Notes: a model not told the origin generated them from the sequence alone. 44,040 bases of DNA from Granulosicoccus sp. (GCA_013002205.1 JABDKN010000199.1:1-44040); one strand, 5' to 3'; shown: positions 1 to 7,991, counted from the first letter of the stretch. A program made the numbers and translations.

Positions 1-230
1 TGCCCCAACAGATCGTCTTTTAATTGCACTCGTTTCATTTTCATGCCGTCCAGTTCAAGATCCTGTACATGCTCCAGTCCTTGCTCGATGCGTACGATGT
101 GTTTGTCAAGTGCCTCGTATTCGTCCATAAGTCGTGAGAAATGAGCATTGTTCATTTTCATCGTGTGGATGGCTTCCCGAAACTCGGGTAAATCCTGAGC
201 GAGAGAATGATTGTCCACCAGTTTTGACAT
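1..230 (-). CDS. YdcH/DUF465 family small protein (3' end cut by window edge)
   Basis: Reading from an ATG at 230, the frame stays open for 76 codons to the left edge. The product starts MSKLVDNHSLAQDLPEF and continues with a helical, charged stretch (HTMKMNNAHFSRLMDEYEAL, then a basic MKMKRVQLKDDLL end). This is the pattern of the DUF465/YdcH family: about 70-80 residues, one predicted coiled-coil hairpin, cytoplasmic, function unknown. The start is supported by an AGGAG Shine-Dalgarno about seven bases upstream. The reading is shorter than a listed-length gene only because the window cuts it; the stop codon is probably within a few codons to the left. Family assignment is by sequence pattern from memory. 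Confidence 0.75.
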   Translation of the reverse strand, partial: MSKLVDNHSLAQDLPEFREAIHTMKMNNAHFSRLMDEYEALDKHIVRIEQGLEHVQDLELDGMKMKRVQLKDDLLG

Positions 231-404
231 CTGCGACTCCTGAAAGTTGTAAAAAACGAATAATGGCTGATTCAAGATCTGGCGTATTGACGAAAGTCAA
301 ATCAGGCTGCAAGCCAACGAGTCAACTGGCTCATGGCGCATACCTGAAATCTGCTGGGTAGCAATCATCTGTTATATCACCTCACAGGCGACTTCAAACC
401 CTGC

Positions 405-896
405 TCAGCGCATGCGATGGCATGCATTGCAGTTACCCGTCAGTTGTCCCGCGCCATAATAGTTTGGAGGCTCAGCTTCAGCCTGGAATCTTGCCTTCAT
501 TATCTGGCCGATGAATTCATCGATATGCTCATCGATGAGCAGGTGGTTGGTCACTGGTCTGGCTTCACCCTCGAGCGTCTTGCCGGTCGTGCTTGAACTG
601 ACTGATATGGCTAAAGCTTCCAGATTCTGCAGCTCGGCCAGTACCTCAGGCCGATAGCGGGATGGGGTGGCGCTGTCAGCCGATTGTCGGATAACGGTAT
701 CCAGCGCCATCAGACTGATGGTCATTTCGTGCATCACGCCCTTCACGGAGTCGGCTTCCAGATAGCTGAATTCAGAGGGATAGGTCAGCAGGCGAATTTT
801 GGCGCAACCGATTACACTCAGTAATAGCAGGGAGCCGAAAAAGACTGCCAGGCAGGTGCGCCATCGATTTATCGGAATTTGCTGCACTGCGGTCAT
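405..896 (-). CDS. Lipoprotein with C-terminal c-type haem motif (cytochrome c'-like)
   Basis: A 163-residue protein from the ATG at 896, which has a GGAAG Shine-Dalgarno; an in-frame ATG at 974 would add 26 residues ahead of the signal and is less likely. Residues 11-31 form a basic n-region, a hydrophobic core and a VIGC lipobox, so it should be a lipoprotein outside the inner membrane. The only haem-attachment motif, CNACH, lies at residues 156-160, three residues from the end. A haem site at the extreme C-terminus after a mostly helical domain is the layout of cytochrome c'-type four-helix bundles, which bind gases such as NO or carry electrons. The next gene (1006-1431) is divergent and ends in the same way (PPN...C-x-x-C-H), so the two look like paralogues. 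The exact family is not identified. Confidence 0.7.
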   Translation of the reverse strand: MTAVQQIPINRWRTCLAVFFGSLLLLSVIGCAKIRLLTYPSEFSYLEADSVKGVMHEMTISLMALDTVIRQSADSATPSRYRPEVLAELQNLEALAISVSSSTTGKTLEGEARPVTNHLLIDEHIDEFIGQIMKARFQAEAEPPNYYGAGQLTGNCNACHRMR

Positions 897-1005
897 TTTT
901 CTTCCATGTTTCTGGTTGGATGGTTGTCTGGCACAGACCTCTGCCTGTGTCGTCGTCCAGGTTTCATGCGACAATTACCTTCGCAAGCTACAATGTAACT
1001 GATTC

Positions 1006-1431
1006 ATGAATAGCAGCGCAATTGTGCTCACCTTGCCGCTGGTGCTTTCGCTGGCATGCTGTAGTTCGCCGATGCAGATCAATGAGCAGGCACCAGAAAG
1101 ATTCCACGCTCTGTCCGAAGACGACCTGCGCGTGCACATGCAGGGAATGGCTGACCGTATTGCGGTGCTTTCGCTGTTTACGCTCGATCACGAAATGCCG
1201 GCAACACAGAAACGCGACAAGATAGTTGCATTGCTGGACAGCATAGAGTTGATAGCGGCCGATCTGAACCGAGGCGGGGAAACCACTAATTATTCCGTGG
1301 TCGATCGTTACATGGGGTCTTTTCTGTATGACGTGACCACTGCCCGCAGGTTTGCCCAGCGTGATCCGCCAAATTTTGTGCCCTCACAACGACTGGTCAG
1401 AAGCTGCCTTTCCTGTCACGAATCCATCTGA
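1006..1431 (+). CDS. Small lipoprotein with C-terminal c-type haem motif, paralogue of the divergent neighbour
   Basis: A 141-residue protein with a short hydrophobic signal (residues 4-17) and Cys18 in a lipobox-like setting. The middle part looks helical (FHALSEDDLRVHMQGMADRI, then KRDKIVALLDSIELIAADL). One CLSCH haem motif lies at residues 134-138, three residues from the end. The segment before it (RDPPNFVPSQRLVRSC) parallels EPPNYYGAGQLTGNC in the product encoded at 405-896. The two genes are divergent, about 110 bp apart, and probably arose by duplication. Likely role: a periplasmic or outer-membrane-anchored mono-haem protein, either a gas-binding or an electron-transfer cytochrome. 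No clear Shine-Dalgarno precedes the ATG, so the start is less certain than the frame. Confidence 0.65.
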   Translation: MNSSAIVLTLPLVLSLACCSSPMQINEQAPERFHALSEDDLRVHMQGMADRIAVLSLFTLDHEMPATQKRDKIVALLDSIELIAADLNRGGETTNYSVVDRYMGSFLYDVTTARRFAQRDPPNFVPSQRLVRSCLSCHESI

Positions 1432-1458
1432 GTTCGAGCGCGGGAGTGCGCTGGGTAG

Positions 1459-1731
1459 TCAGTGCAGATGGCATGATGTTCGACGCAAGTGCTGCAGGAA
1501 CGAACTTTGTGTGTCGGCCGTCAGATTAAAGAATCGGCATTCGACGATCAGCATGCTCTGTCTGCCCGTGAATTCTGCAGGCAATTCCCCACGAATGAGT
1601 AAATCGACTCGCTGCTGGCCATCGACCAGGCTTATCCGGTCGACGCCCAGTTCCAGTGTCTCCTGATGGCTGAGGCTGGGAAGATGTTCCAGCGCATCGA
1701 TCCGGGTACCGGAAAAACCGATCAGGTGCAC
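1459..1731 (-). pseudogene. Possible remnant of a PilZN/YcgR-like protein
   Basis: The reverse strand carries a 90-codon frame from a GTG at 1731. The same frame can be read about 24 codons further upstream to a TAA near 1805, but without an ATG, GTG or TTG there. The translation reads VHLIGFSGTRIDALEHLP, then a beta-rich part ending IVECRFFNLTADTQSSFLQ. The pattern 'v-liG--g-----lP' followed by 'GVxR...C-F--L' resembles the N-terminal half of YcgR-type c-di-GMP proteins. No recognisable R-x-x-x-R / (D/N)-x-S-x-x-G PilZ signature follows. No Shine-Dalgarno precedes the GTG. It may be a truncated gene, a small functional domain protein or chance; the assignment is weak. Confidence 0.3.
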
Positions 1732-1900
1732 GCAAGGGATGATGTCTGGTGGGCAGGTGAGGGGCTGAATGATGGCAATCCTGCGATAAATCCTTGATTA
1801 GACAAAAAAAGTCGTTTGAAAATTGCCTTTTAATGTCTTTTCGAGGTCTATTGCTGTTAGAAGTTGAGCGACAGTCTGGCGGAAATCCGGGCAGTCTGGA

Positions 1901-1914
1901 TTGAGGCACATCAA
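1901..1914. promoter_or_regulatory. Candidate Fnr/FixK-type palindrome upstream of the regulator gene
   Basis: The sequence TTGAGGCACATCAA keeps the core TTGA-N6-TCAA, but the fifth base of the left half is G rather than C or T, so it is a weaker match than the boxes at 8230, 8296, 12954 and 28365. It lies about 260 bp upstream of the Crp/Fnr gene at 2171, far for a simple activator site. It could mark autoregulation from a long leader, or be chance. Confidence 0.3.
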
Positions 1915-2170
1915 TGCATTGAACCGGACACCTCCCAAGCAATAGTCCCGTTTTCCTTGCATCTGTGGCGCGAAGCGCAGGCTATTCGTGAAATCACCAG
2001 ATCCCTGCGAATTTCATCCCTCGGCGAAGATATCGGCGTTTCCGAAATACGCAGGACATGCCCGCGGTTACAAATGAATACACACTGATACGCTGGAAAT
2101 AACGTGTGGTGACACATCTCTGATTAGATTCAAGTCGACCATCTGCAAAATACCTGACGGGGAAATGATC

Positions 2171-2893
2171 ATGTCGACCAATAAGCACTCCACCACCACG
2201 GCTATTAGTACGATTACACCCTGGTTTTCGAATGACAGTATCGATCACGTCAGTTTCGGTCACACGGTGACTGCGACCATCGAGAGAGACCTCGATGAAC
2301 ATGAACACCTGTTTCTCGAAGGAGAGGACCAGACTCACGTCTATCTGGTGGTGGAGGGCGTCGTCGGCTTGTACAAGCTACTGGCAGATGGTCGGCGACA
2401 GATTTCCACATTTGCATATCCAGGTGACATCATCGGGCTGGACAGCATCGGTGTTCACGGCAACAGTGGCGAGGCGCTGAGTCATGCGGTTGTTCGATGC
2501 ATCCCTGTCAACGCCATCGAGAAACTCATCCGCAGTGAGCCTGGCTTCGGACAGGCGTTATTATATCTGACGGCCAGTGAACTGGCAGAAACACGCGAGC
2601 AGATGTTGTCACTGGGAAGAAAGTCGGCTGCAGAAAAGGTAGCAACATTCTTGATCAGAATTTCCCGACGAAGTGTCGCGATGGGTCAGACGGGTAGCCT
2701 GCTGTCCATTCCGATGAAGAGAAGCGAGATTGCGGATTTTCTCGGGCTGACCATAGAAACCGTCAGTCGGACTTTCACCAAGTTGAAAGTTGCACGAGTC
2801 ATTCGCCTCAGATCGAACTCTCAGGTTGAAGTTCTGGAAATGGAAAAACTCTCTGGTATTGCTGAAGGCAATTCGACAAACGTGATTCACTAA
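2171..2893 (+). CDS. Crp/Fnr-family transcription regulator (FixK/Dnr-like, no Fe-S cysteines)
   Basis: A 240-residue protein. The N-terminal cyclic-nucleotide-binding fold includes EHLFLEGEDQTHVYLVVEGVVGLYKLLADG and the PGDIIGL turn. A long dimerisation helix follows (TASELAETREQMLSLGRKSAAEKVATFL). The C-terminal winged helix contains RSEIADFLGLTIETVSRTFTKLK near residues 185-207. The recognition helix has E-T-V-S-R, the E-x-x-S-R signature with which FNR, FixK and Dnr read TTGA half sites. The only cysteine is in VVRCIPV, so the four-cysteine iron-sulphur sensor of true FNR is absent; the signal is unknown. The start at 2171 is preferred over 2165 because GGGGA then sits at proper spacing. 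Matching palindromes elsewhere in the window are good candidates for its targets. Confidence 0.9.
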   Translation: MSTNKHSTTTAISTITPWFSNDSIDHVSFGHTVTATIERDLDEHEHLFLEGEDQTHVYLVVEGVVGLYKLLADGRRQISTFAYPGDIIGLDSIGVHGNSGEALSHAVVRCIPVNAIEKLIRSEPGFGQALLYLTASELAETREQMLSLGRKSAAEKVATFLIRISRRSVAMGQTGSLLSIPMKRSEIADFLGLTIETVSRTFTKLKVARVIRLRSNSQVEVLEMEKLSGIAEGNSTNVIH

Positions 2894-3062
2894 GACGTGA
2901 TGATGTTGTCGATTGATTCATCCCCGCAGTGTCTACCGGATTGAAGTGTTACGAACAGCATCATGAGCCGGTACCAATCATAGTCATGCCGGCTGCAGTC
3001 AGGGTGTTGGCTTTCGACTTGCGAGTTACTTCACGAAGGCGATTTACCGCACACCTTTCAGT

Positions 3063-4127
3063 TCAGGAAGGTATTTTACCGTCAGCTTTGCCATTGCCAT
3101 TGCTATTGCTATTGCCTTTGACTTTTCGATTACGTCTAAACAGGAACGCCTGGTGTGATTCAGGCGTACCATCATGATAGCTGCCTGTCCATTTGTCCCA
3201 TGGCATCTCCAGGCCACCGTAGTTGCAAGTGAAATAGCGATGATGCAGCTGATGATGAAATGTTCCCAACGGCAGTACCAATCTGCTGCCCATCAATATG
3301 CCCTGATAACCAGTGTGTGTAGTTGCTGCGGATAAGGTGAAATACATCAGATGAAATGTGATCAACAATGGCGTAGAAGGTATGACGAAATGCACGAGTA
3401 TCGTGCTCAAGTAAACAAGATGCTCCACTGGGTGCATTGACATACCCGACCATGGCCCAACGTTTGTGTTTCTATGGTGAAGTGCGTGTACCCGTTTGTA
3501 GAGCCTGGATGTATGAATCAACCGGTGTATTAAAAAAAAGTGCGTGGTTTCCCACATCGGTAGCAGGAAAATCAGCAGCGCGAGCCAGGGCCATTGCCCT
3601 GGCATACTCAGCGCGGGTGCATACCCATTGGCAAGTGCCCATAACATCAATGCCTCATAGGCAGTCCATATAGTCACACCACTGGCCAAGGTCCAGAAAA
3701 TGTTGTCACGCACTTGTGAGCCAAACGTAAACACCCTGCTTGACGTTGCAAACGGGCGTGTATCATAGCGTCGCTCATCACCTTGCTTACGCGCGATATA
3801 GAAATACCAGTGCAAGCCACCTGCTACCAGACACATCAACAGCAGATTTCGGGTAAACAGATGAGCTACCCAGCCCGGGGCAAAGCTAATGGTCTCCGGA
3901 AGTGAGGGCTGAAGCACCACACTGGCGATAACGGCCAGCAGCAATATGATCAGCCGCTCCGATATCGGAAACCACCCGCCAACCATCCAGGAGATTATTC
4001 TGATGACATCGGGTGGCCAGCGAAAGTATGGTGACACGGCAACAGGCAGCGTTGGCGTGTAATGCCAGACTGTTCTGGTTTTGCCTGGCCTTTGCGGTGA
4101 GACTACTGATTGATCCACTTGTTTCAT
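3063..4127 (-). CDS. Fatty-acid hydroxylase / sterol desaturase superfamily membrane protein
   Basis: A di-iron membrane oxygenase of about 354 residues. Several hydrophobic segments flank the histidine boxes HRLIH, HALHH and HHQLHH, which ligate the two irons in this superfamily. Members hydroxylate or desaturate lipids or carotenoids; the substrate here cannot be told. The ATG at 4127 is preferred over 4139 because GAGGGGC then forms the Shine-Dalgarno. The C-terminus is odd: after FLFRRNRKVK it ends in a Gly-Asn/Ser-Asn run encoded by a hexanucleotide repeat (3088-3117) and a short basic tail. The gene stands alone, with no co-oriented neighbours. Confidence 0.85.
   Translation of the reverse strand: MKQVDQSVVSPQRPGKTRTVWHYTPTLPVAVSPYFRWPPDVIRIISWMVGGWFPISERLIILLLAVIASVVLQPSLPETISFAPGWVAHLFTRNLLLMCLVAGGLHWYFYIARKQGDERRYDTRPFATSSRVFTFGSQVRDNIFWTLASGVTIWTAYEALMLWALANGYAPALSMPGQWPWLALLIFLLPMWETTHFFLIHRLIHTSRLYKRVHALHHRNTNVGPWSGMSMHPVEHLVYLSTILVHFVIPSTPLLITFHLMYFTLSAATTHTGYQGILMGSRLVLPLGTFHHQLHHRYFTCNYGGLEMPWDKWTGSYHDGTPESHQAFLFRRNRKVKGNSNSNGNGKADGKIPS
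3088..3117. repeat. Hexanucleotide simple-sequence repeat, five units, inside a coding C-terminus
   Basis: Five successive 6-base units (TTGCCA, TTGCCA, TTGCTA, TTGCTA, TTGCCT) lie near the 3' end of the hydroxylase gene. On the coding strand they specify alternating Gly/Ser-Asn. Gain or loss of a unit adds or removes two residues without changing frame, so this is a length-variable tail rather than an on/off switch. Confidence 0.8.
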
Positions 4128-4225
4128 GATGCCCCTCAAAATCGACCACGTTTTGAAGTGCCGCCCGAGTAGGCTGTCAGCTGTGGCTCATAGTGCAGTG
4201 TTTCACGATTCTACGTTGAAGATAA

Positions 4226-4483
4226 CGCGGAATACAAATTAACCTGTTCAATGATGAACTGGCAGCATCCCCTGACGCCATCAGCTACCAGATCAAGAAA
4301 CTGGAACGCGTATTTGCATGGCCCAGTAAGGTTGACAAGCTCCAGTAAGATAAGGACTACTGGTCAGAATGGCTTCAGCTGGCAGGGCATGGAGCCATTG
4401 CACCCGGCGGTCACCGGCAACTCGCATTGTTCCACGATTGGCTCATGGAGGAGATCCTGCGGTTGCAGATTACTCACCAGTGA
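4226..4483 (+). pseudogene. Remnant of a GcvA-type LysR transcription regulator
   Basis: One reading frame contains two recognisable pieces of a LysR protein. The first (4241-4312) reads LFNDELAASPDAISYQIKKLE, the LysR helix-turn-helix. After a TAA at 4346 the same frame continues with WSEWLQLAGHGAIAPGG and FHDWLMEEI before a TGA at 4481; these match the end of the effector domain in GcvA-type LysR proteins (WLxLAG and F-x-x-WL-x-E). Most of the roughly 300-residue protein is missing between them and there is no start codon. The gene was therefore lost by internal deletion plus a nonsense mutation. It lies just before a LysE exporter, a usual partner of such regulators, so it may once have controlled that gene. 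Confidence 0.65.
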
Positions 4484-4669
4484 TGCAATCCTATTGATTG
4501 GCGGCTTCACTTGATCGCCTGGTTTTTGGTACTTTATCGTCAGATAAATGAAAGCATGGCAAATCCCGGATGAGTTCCATTACATCCGCCGTTTAGATTC
4601 AGGCGTTTCCATAAAAGAGATTTGCGGGACAGCAGCGACTATCTTCTTGCCGTCCGGTAAAATAGGCCA

Positions 4670-5299
4670 ATGACAATCGAACTTTGGCTCGCATTCTCCG
4701 CAGCGTCAATAGTGCTGCTTCTAATTCCAGGGCCGACAATTCTGACGGTTGTCAGCTACTCCGTAGCGCATGGAGGACGGGCAAATACTCCTTTGGTCAT
4801 CGCTGTTGCACTGGGCGATTCAACGGCGTTACTGCTGTCCATCCTGGGTTTGGGTGCGCTACTCGCTACTTCTGCGTTCTGGTTCACTGTCATCAAGTGG
4901 ATCGGAGGACTCTACCTGTTGTATCAGGGAATCAAGCTCCTTCGAGCAGGCATTACGACGACTGTTGCTCCAGCCCCTGAATTGCCGGACTCCAGGTGGA
5001 GACTGTTTGGGAACACCTGGTTGGTAACGGCACTGAATCCAAAGGGAATACTATTCTTTGTCGCATTTCTTCCGCAGTTCCTGAATACCGCCGAAGCAGC
5101 GGCACCACAGCTTTGGATTCTCTCTGGTACCTTCGTATTACTCGCAACTTTGAATGCGACATTGTATGCAGTTTTCGCAGGCACGGCCCGGCGTGTCTTG
5201 TGTTCACCAACAGCTCATAAACGTTTCAACCTGGCTGGTGGTTTCATGCTTACCAGTGCAGGTGTCTGGGCTCTATCAGCAAGGCAGCAGGCCCCATAG
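4670..5299 (+). CDS. LysE/RhtB family amino-acid exporter
   Basis: A 209-residue membrane protein with about six transmembrane segments. Family marks are the IPGPT motif at about residues 19-23 in the first helix, the GDS segment in the second and NPKGILFFVAFLPQF in the fourth. Members export amino acids or their analogues (lysine, homoserine, threonine, leucine) from the cytoplasm by proton antiport. A weak AGG lies four bases before the ATG. The upstream LysR remnant (4226-4483) suggests that this exporter has lost its dedicated regulator. The substrate cannot be told. Confidence 0.88.
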   Translation: MTIELWLAFSAASIVLLLIPGPTILTVVSYSVAHGGRANTPLVIAVALGDSTALLLSILGLGALLATSAFWFTVIKWIGGLYLLYQGIKLLRAGITTTVAPAPELPDSRWRLFGNTWLVTALNPKGILFFVAFLPQFLNTAEAAAPQLWILSGTFVLLATLNATLYAVFAGTARRVLCSPTAHKRFNLAGGFMLTSAGVWALSARQQAP

Positions 5300-5400
5300 G
5301 CTATATTTTCCCTTGCTGGACTGGCTGACAGCACTCCTTCGCCAATCCAGGAAGAAAACAACAACTTGATTAGGTCGACCAATCCAAATGACCCCGTGGC

Positions 5401-5549
5401 CGGCAATCATGCCAGACAACAGTCTCATGCTGCTCTGCACCACGTGAACGACAATAAACCGGGTTCCTGGATCACGGTTGAGGAACATCCTGCCTGTGGC
5501 AAGTGTAAAAACAAACTGCTTAGCCGTGAGCCGCTTGATTGGACGGCTT
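5401..5549 (+). pseudogene. Decayed partial duplicate of the trxC 5' end
   Basis: About 149 bp here align with 5781-5930, the start of the downstream thioredoxin 2 gene, with only scattered substitutions. The match begins at CGGCAATCATG, just before the start codon, and fades after CTTGATT near 5545. In this copy the codon for the second zinc-ligand cysteine has become TGA (5445-5447), and a one-base loss near 5485 shifts the frame across the second CxxC. Only the zinc-ribbon part was copied; no thioredoxin active site follows. This is a truncated tandem duplicate that has become a pseudogene. Confidence 0.85.
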
Positions 5550-5708
5550 TGTTCAGTCGTTTCACGTGGGAATTCTCCTGGTGGTTTGAATCAATGTTCG
5601 CATCGGCAGGCGACGGATAGAAGGGCTGGATTCTGACGGCAAGCTGTCCGCGTCGCGGCATAGCCGATCTCATAGCTTGATACGACACGACCGTGCGAGG
5701 CGGGTAAA

Positions 5709-5722
5709 TTGACCTGGATCAT
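5709..5722 (+). promoter_or_regulatory. Candidate Fnr/FixK-type site for trxC
   Basis: TTGACCTGGATCAT matches TTGA(C/T)-N4-(G/A)TCAA at every defined position except the last. A -10-like TATTCT lies at 5744-5749, 31 bp from centre to centre, close to the spacing of class II Fnr promoters (site near -41). The predicted transcript would begin near 5756, about 33 bases before the trxC ATG. The site lies between the decayed copy and the intact gene. Confidence 0.5.
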
Positions 5723-5788
5723 CCTGCAGTACCATGAATCGACTATTCTCTTTTGCGGTCAGGAATAAAATCGAGAGTAACGGCAATC

Positions 5789-6247
5789 ATGTCAGACAAC
5801 AGTCTCATGCTGCTCTGCACCACGTGCATGACAAGAAACCGGGTACCTGGATCACGGTTGAGGGAGCATCCTTCCTGTGGCAAGTGCAAAAACAAACTGC
5901 TCAGCAGTGTGCCACTTGATTTGACGGGAGATCAATTCGATGCACTTCTGCAGAAGGATGAACTTCCCGTGTTGGTCGATTTCTGGGCAGCCTGGTGTGG
6001 TCCCTGCAGGCAGATGGCACCGGCTTTCAAGAACGCGGCAATAACAGCCGGTGAGTCGATAAGGTTTGTAAAACTGGATACCGAGACCAACCAGTCTCAA
6101 TCGGCTCGGCACCAGATCAGAAGTCTGCCAACGCTGGCTCTGTTCATTAAAGGCAAGGAGGTAGACCGGCGCATGGGCCTCATGAATGAGCAGCAAATAC
6201 TAAACTGGTTGAGGAGCCATGTTCTGGATACCCGTATTGCCTCATGA
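5789..6247 (+). CDS. trxC: Thioredoxin 2 (zinc-ribbon thioredoxin)
   Basis: A 152-residue cytoplasmic disulphide reductase. The N-terminal zinc ribbon has Cys10/Cys13 (CTTC) and Cys30/Cys33 (CGKC). The thioredoxin fold follows, with the active site WCGPC (Cys70, Cys73) after LVDFWAAW and the cis-proline loop in RSLPTLALF. Thioredoxin 2 repairs oxidised proteins and is typically stress induced. The ATG at 5789 agrees with the family's MSD/MSN-type N-terminus. An Fnr-like box lies upstream (5709-5722), and a truncated, mutated copy of its first 150 bp lies at 5401-5549. Confidence 0.93.
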   Translation: MSDNSLMLLCTTCMTRNRVPGSRLREHPSCGKCKNKLLSSVPLDLTGDQFDALLQKDELPVLVDFWAAWCGPCRQMAPAFKNAAITAGESIRFVKLDTETNQSQSARHQIRSLPTLALFIKGKEVDRRMGLMNEQQILNWLRSHVLDTRIAS

Positions 6248-6299
6248 CCAACCCTGAGCCGGCGACGAAGGCAAACTCAACGCCCAAACTCAACGCCGC

Positions 6300-7991
6300 T
6301 CAACTACATGGGCTGGAAATGGCATCGAAACCCGGTGATACGCGCATCAGCGTGCTCCACCTTCCGCTGACCGTGGCGCCACCCAGCTGATCAGCACAGT
6401 TGCGGCTGATGCGTATATTGCCCCACTGGCCGGAGGCGTCCCGATCGATCCAGCGAAACTCATCCTTGTCGGTTCTGGAGAACACATAGCCTTCACCGAT
6501 ATTGAAAGTAACGCTGTTGCTGCTTGCGGTATCTGGGCTCACCGCACCTGCGGTGCTGCAGGGGCTGCTAATGCCATCAAAGTCGGGAGCCAGCTGCATT
6601 AATATTGACCACCTCCCCTGAGATTTGGGCCCGCCCATTCGATCTGCACACTGTTTGTCTATCCTGACACTGGCCATCTGGCCGGATGTGCCCGGGGCAA
6701 TCCAGCGATACTCGTCCTTGTCAGTTCGAGAGAATACAAAACCTTCGCCAGTGGCAGGAATGTCGGCTTGGACCGTTTCAGATTCCGTGGTGCTGGCAGC
6801 TGTCGTGTTTGCGCTGCACGGCAGAGGAGCCGCATCAAACTCCGGTGACAGCGTGATGAGCGCTTTCCAGTCCCCTGATCGCGTTGCTCCGCCAAGGCGT
6901 TGCGCGCACTCAGCATCGATCCGGATATTGCCCCAACGACCAGCGTCGTCCTGCTCTATCCAGCGGAATTCTTCCTTGTCGGTGCGGGAAAAAACGAAGC
7001 CGGATTGCTCGGCACTGACCTGTGGCGGAGGTGGCGCCGAAGCGACCACGACCGGTTCCGGGTTTGCGTCCGGTAGACGCAATACAAAGCGATCGGGAAC
7101 GGCCCCGTCAATTGCCTTGAAATAGCAGTCCGCAGTGGTGGCCTCGAAGTGGCAGAACAATGCCCCGTGCGTGGCTCCCTGAGTGGCGGTGTAGATGGAT
7201 GCAAACCAGTCACCGCCGCGCTTCTGGGGACGGACTTCACGGCCACCCAGGCCGGATACGAAAGCGAATGATTTACCGGGTTCCAGCGTCATGTCACTGC
7301 CATAGTGGGCAACGGTCTGGTTGGCGAAATCACTGAGCAGGTAGGTTCGCGAATAGGCATGTTCATGGGCCATGGCAATCATTGCTCCTGCATCCAGGCA
7401 GGCATCGTAGACACCCCAACCGGTGCTGTCGCCCTTTGAACCGGTCTGCATGGCATTCTGGTTCTTGTGCCAGCTGCAGATTCTCCAGCGGCTTTCGGCA
7501 TCACTGAATGATGTGCGGATATACCCATCATAGTTGTCCTGGGACTTGACTCCCGCAACTTCATTTATACCTGGAGCGACCTGTACGATGTCGATGTTGC
7601 GGAACTGGCAGGTAGCCTTGACGCCGGTATCACCTGTGCAAGACAGTTCTCCAGCACGATTGATTCGTTGTTGAATATAGCTTCGATAAGTAGGCCACTC
7701 GTAATTCTCGTGGTTACCGACAATCGTCAGTACTGGAAAGTCCTTGCCCAGCGCATCCGTGAGATTGGCCTCCCATTGAGCGGCTGAGTTGTCGGCATAT
7801 CCCAGATCGCCCTGAATCATCAGCAGATCCGTACCTTCTTCGGCAACCAGGGACAGCACGTCGCGCGCGTCAGATCCAGTGCCCTGGTCACCCAGAAAAG
7901 CAACCGTGGTGGCCGCACTGGTCAGGACAGGGAAGCATAGTGCAGTAGTGAGCAGGACAATGGGTGTTAACAGGCTTTTGTTGGTAGGCAA
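6300..7991 (-). CDS. Secreted calcineurin-like metallophosphatase with three C-terminal repeats
   Basis: About 563 residues from a TTG at 7991, chosen because GAGG lies seven bases upstream and a normal signal peptide follows (LLTPIVLLTTALCFPVLTSAA). An ATG at 8036 would add 15 residues and has no good ribosome site. The catalytic domain has the metallophosphatase motifs GDQG, QGDLGYAD, GNHE and AHEHAYSR, ligands for a two-metal centre. After a proline-rich linker come three copies of a 63-residue unit, GF/YVFSRTDK(D/E)E(F/Y)RWI...C...GG...W...L...P-F-...PCS, at residues 346-408, 432-494 and 516-578 of the longer reading. Each has two cysteines, which could form a disulphide. The repeat family is not recognised. 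The protein is probably periplasmic or extracellular. Confidence 0.85.
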   Translation of the reverse strand: MPTNKSLLTPIVLLTTALCFPVLTSAATTVAFLGDQGTGSDARDVLSLVAEEGTDLLMIQGDLGYADNSAAQWEANLTDALGKDFPVLTIVGNHENYEWPTYRSYIQQRINRAGELSCTGDTGVKATCQFRNIDIVQVAPGINEVAGVKSQDNYDGYIRTSFSDAESRWRICSWHKNQNAMQTGSKGDSTGWGVYDACLDAGAMIAMAHEHAYSRTYLLSDFANQTVAHYGSDMTLEPGKSFAFVSGLGGREVRPQKRGGDWFASIYTATQGATHGALFCHFEATTADCYFKAIDGAVPDRFVLRLPDANPEPVVVASAPPPPQVSAEQSGFVFSRTDKEEFRWIEQDDAGRWGNIRIDAECAQRLGGATRSGDWKALITLSPEFDAAPLPCSANTTAASTTESETVQADIPATGEGFVFSRTDKDEYRWIAPGTSGQMASVRIDKQCADRMGGPKSQGRWSILMQLAPDFDGISSPCSTAGAVSPDTASSNSVTFNIGEGYVFSRTDKDEFRWIDRDASGQWGNIRISRNCADQLGGATVSGRWSTLMRVSPGFDAISSPCS

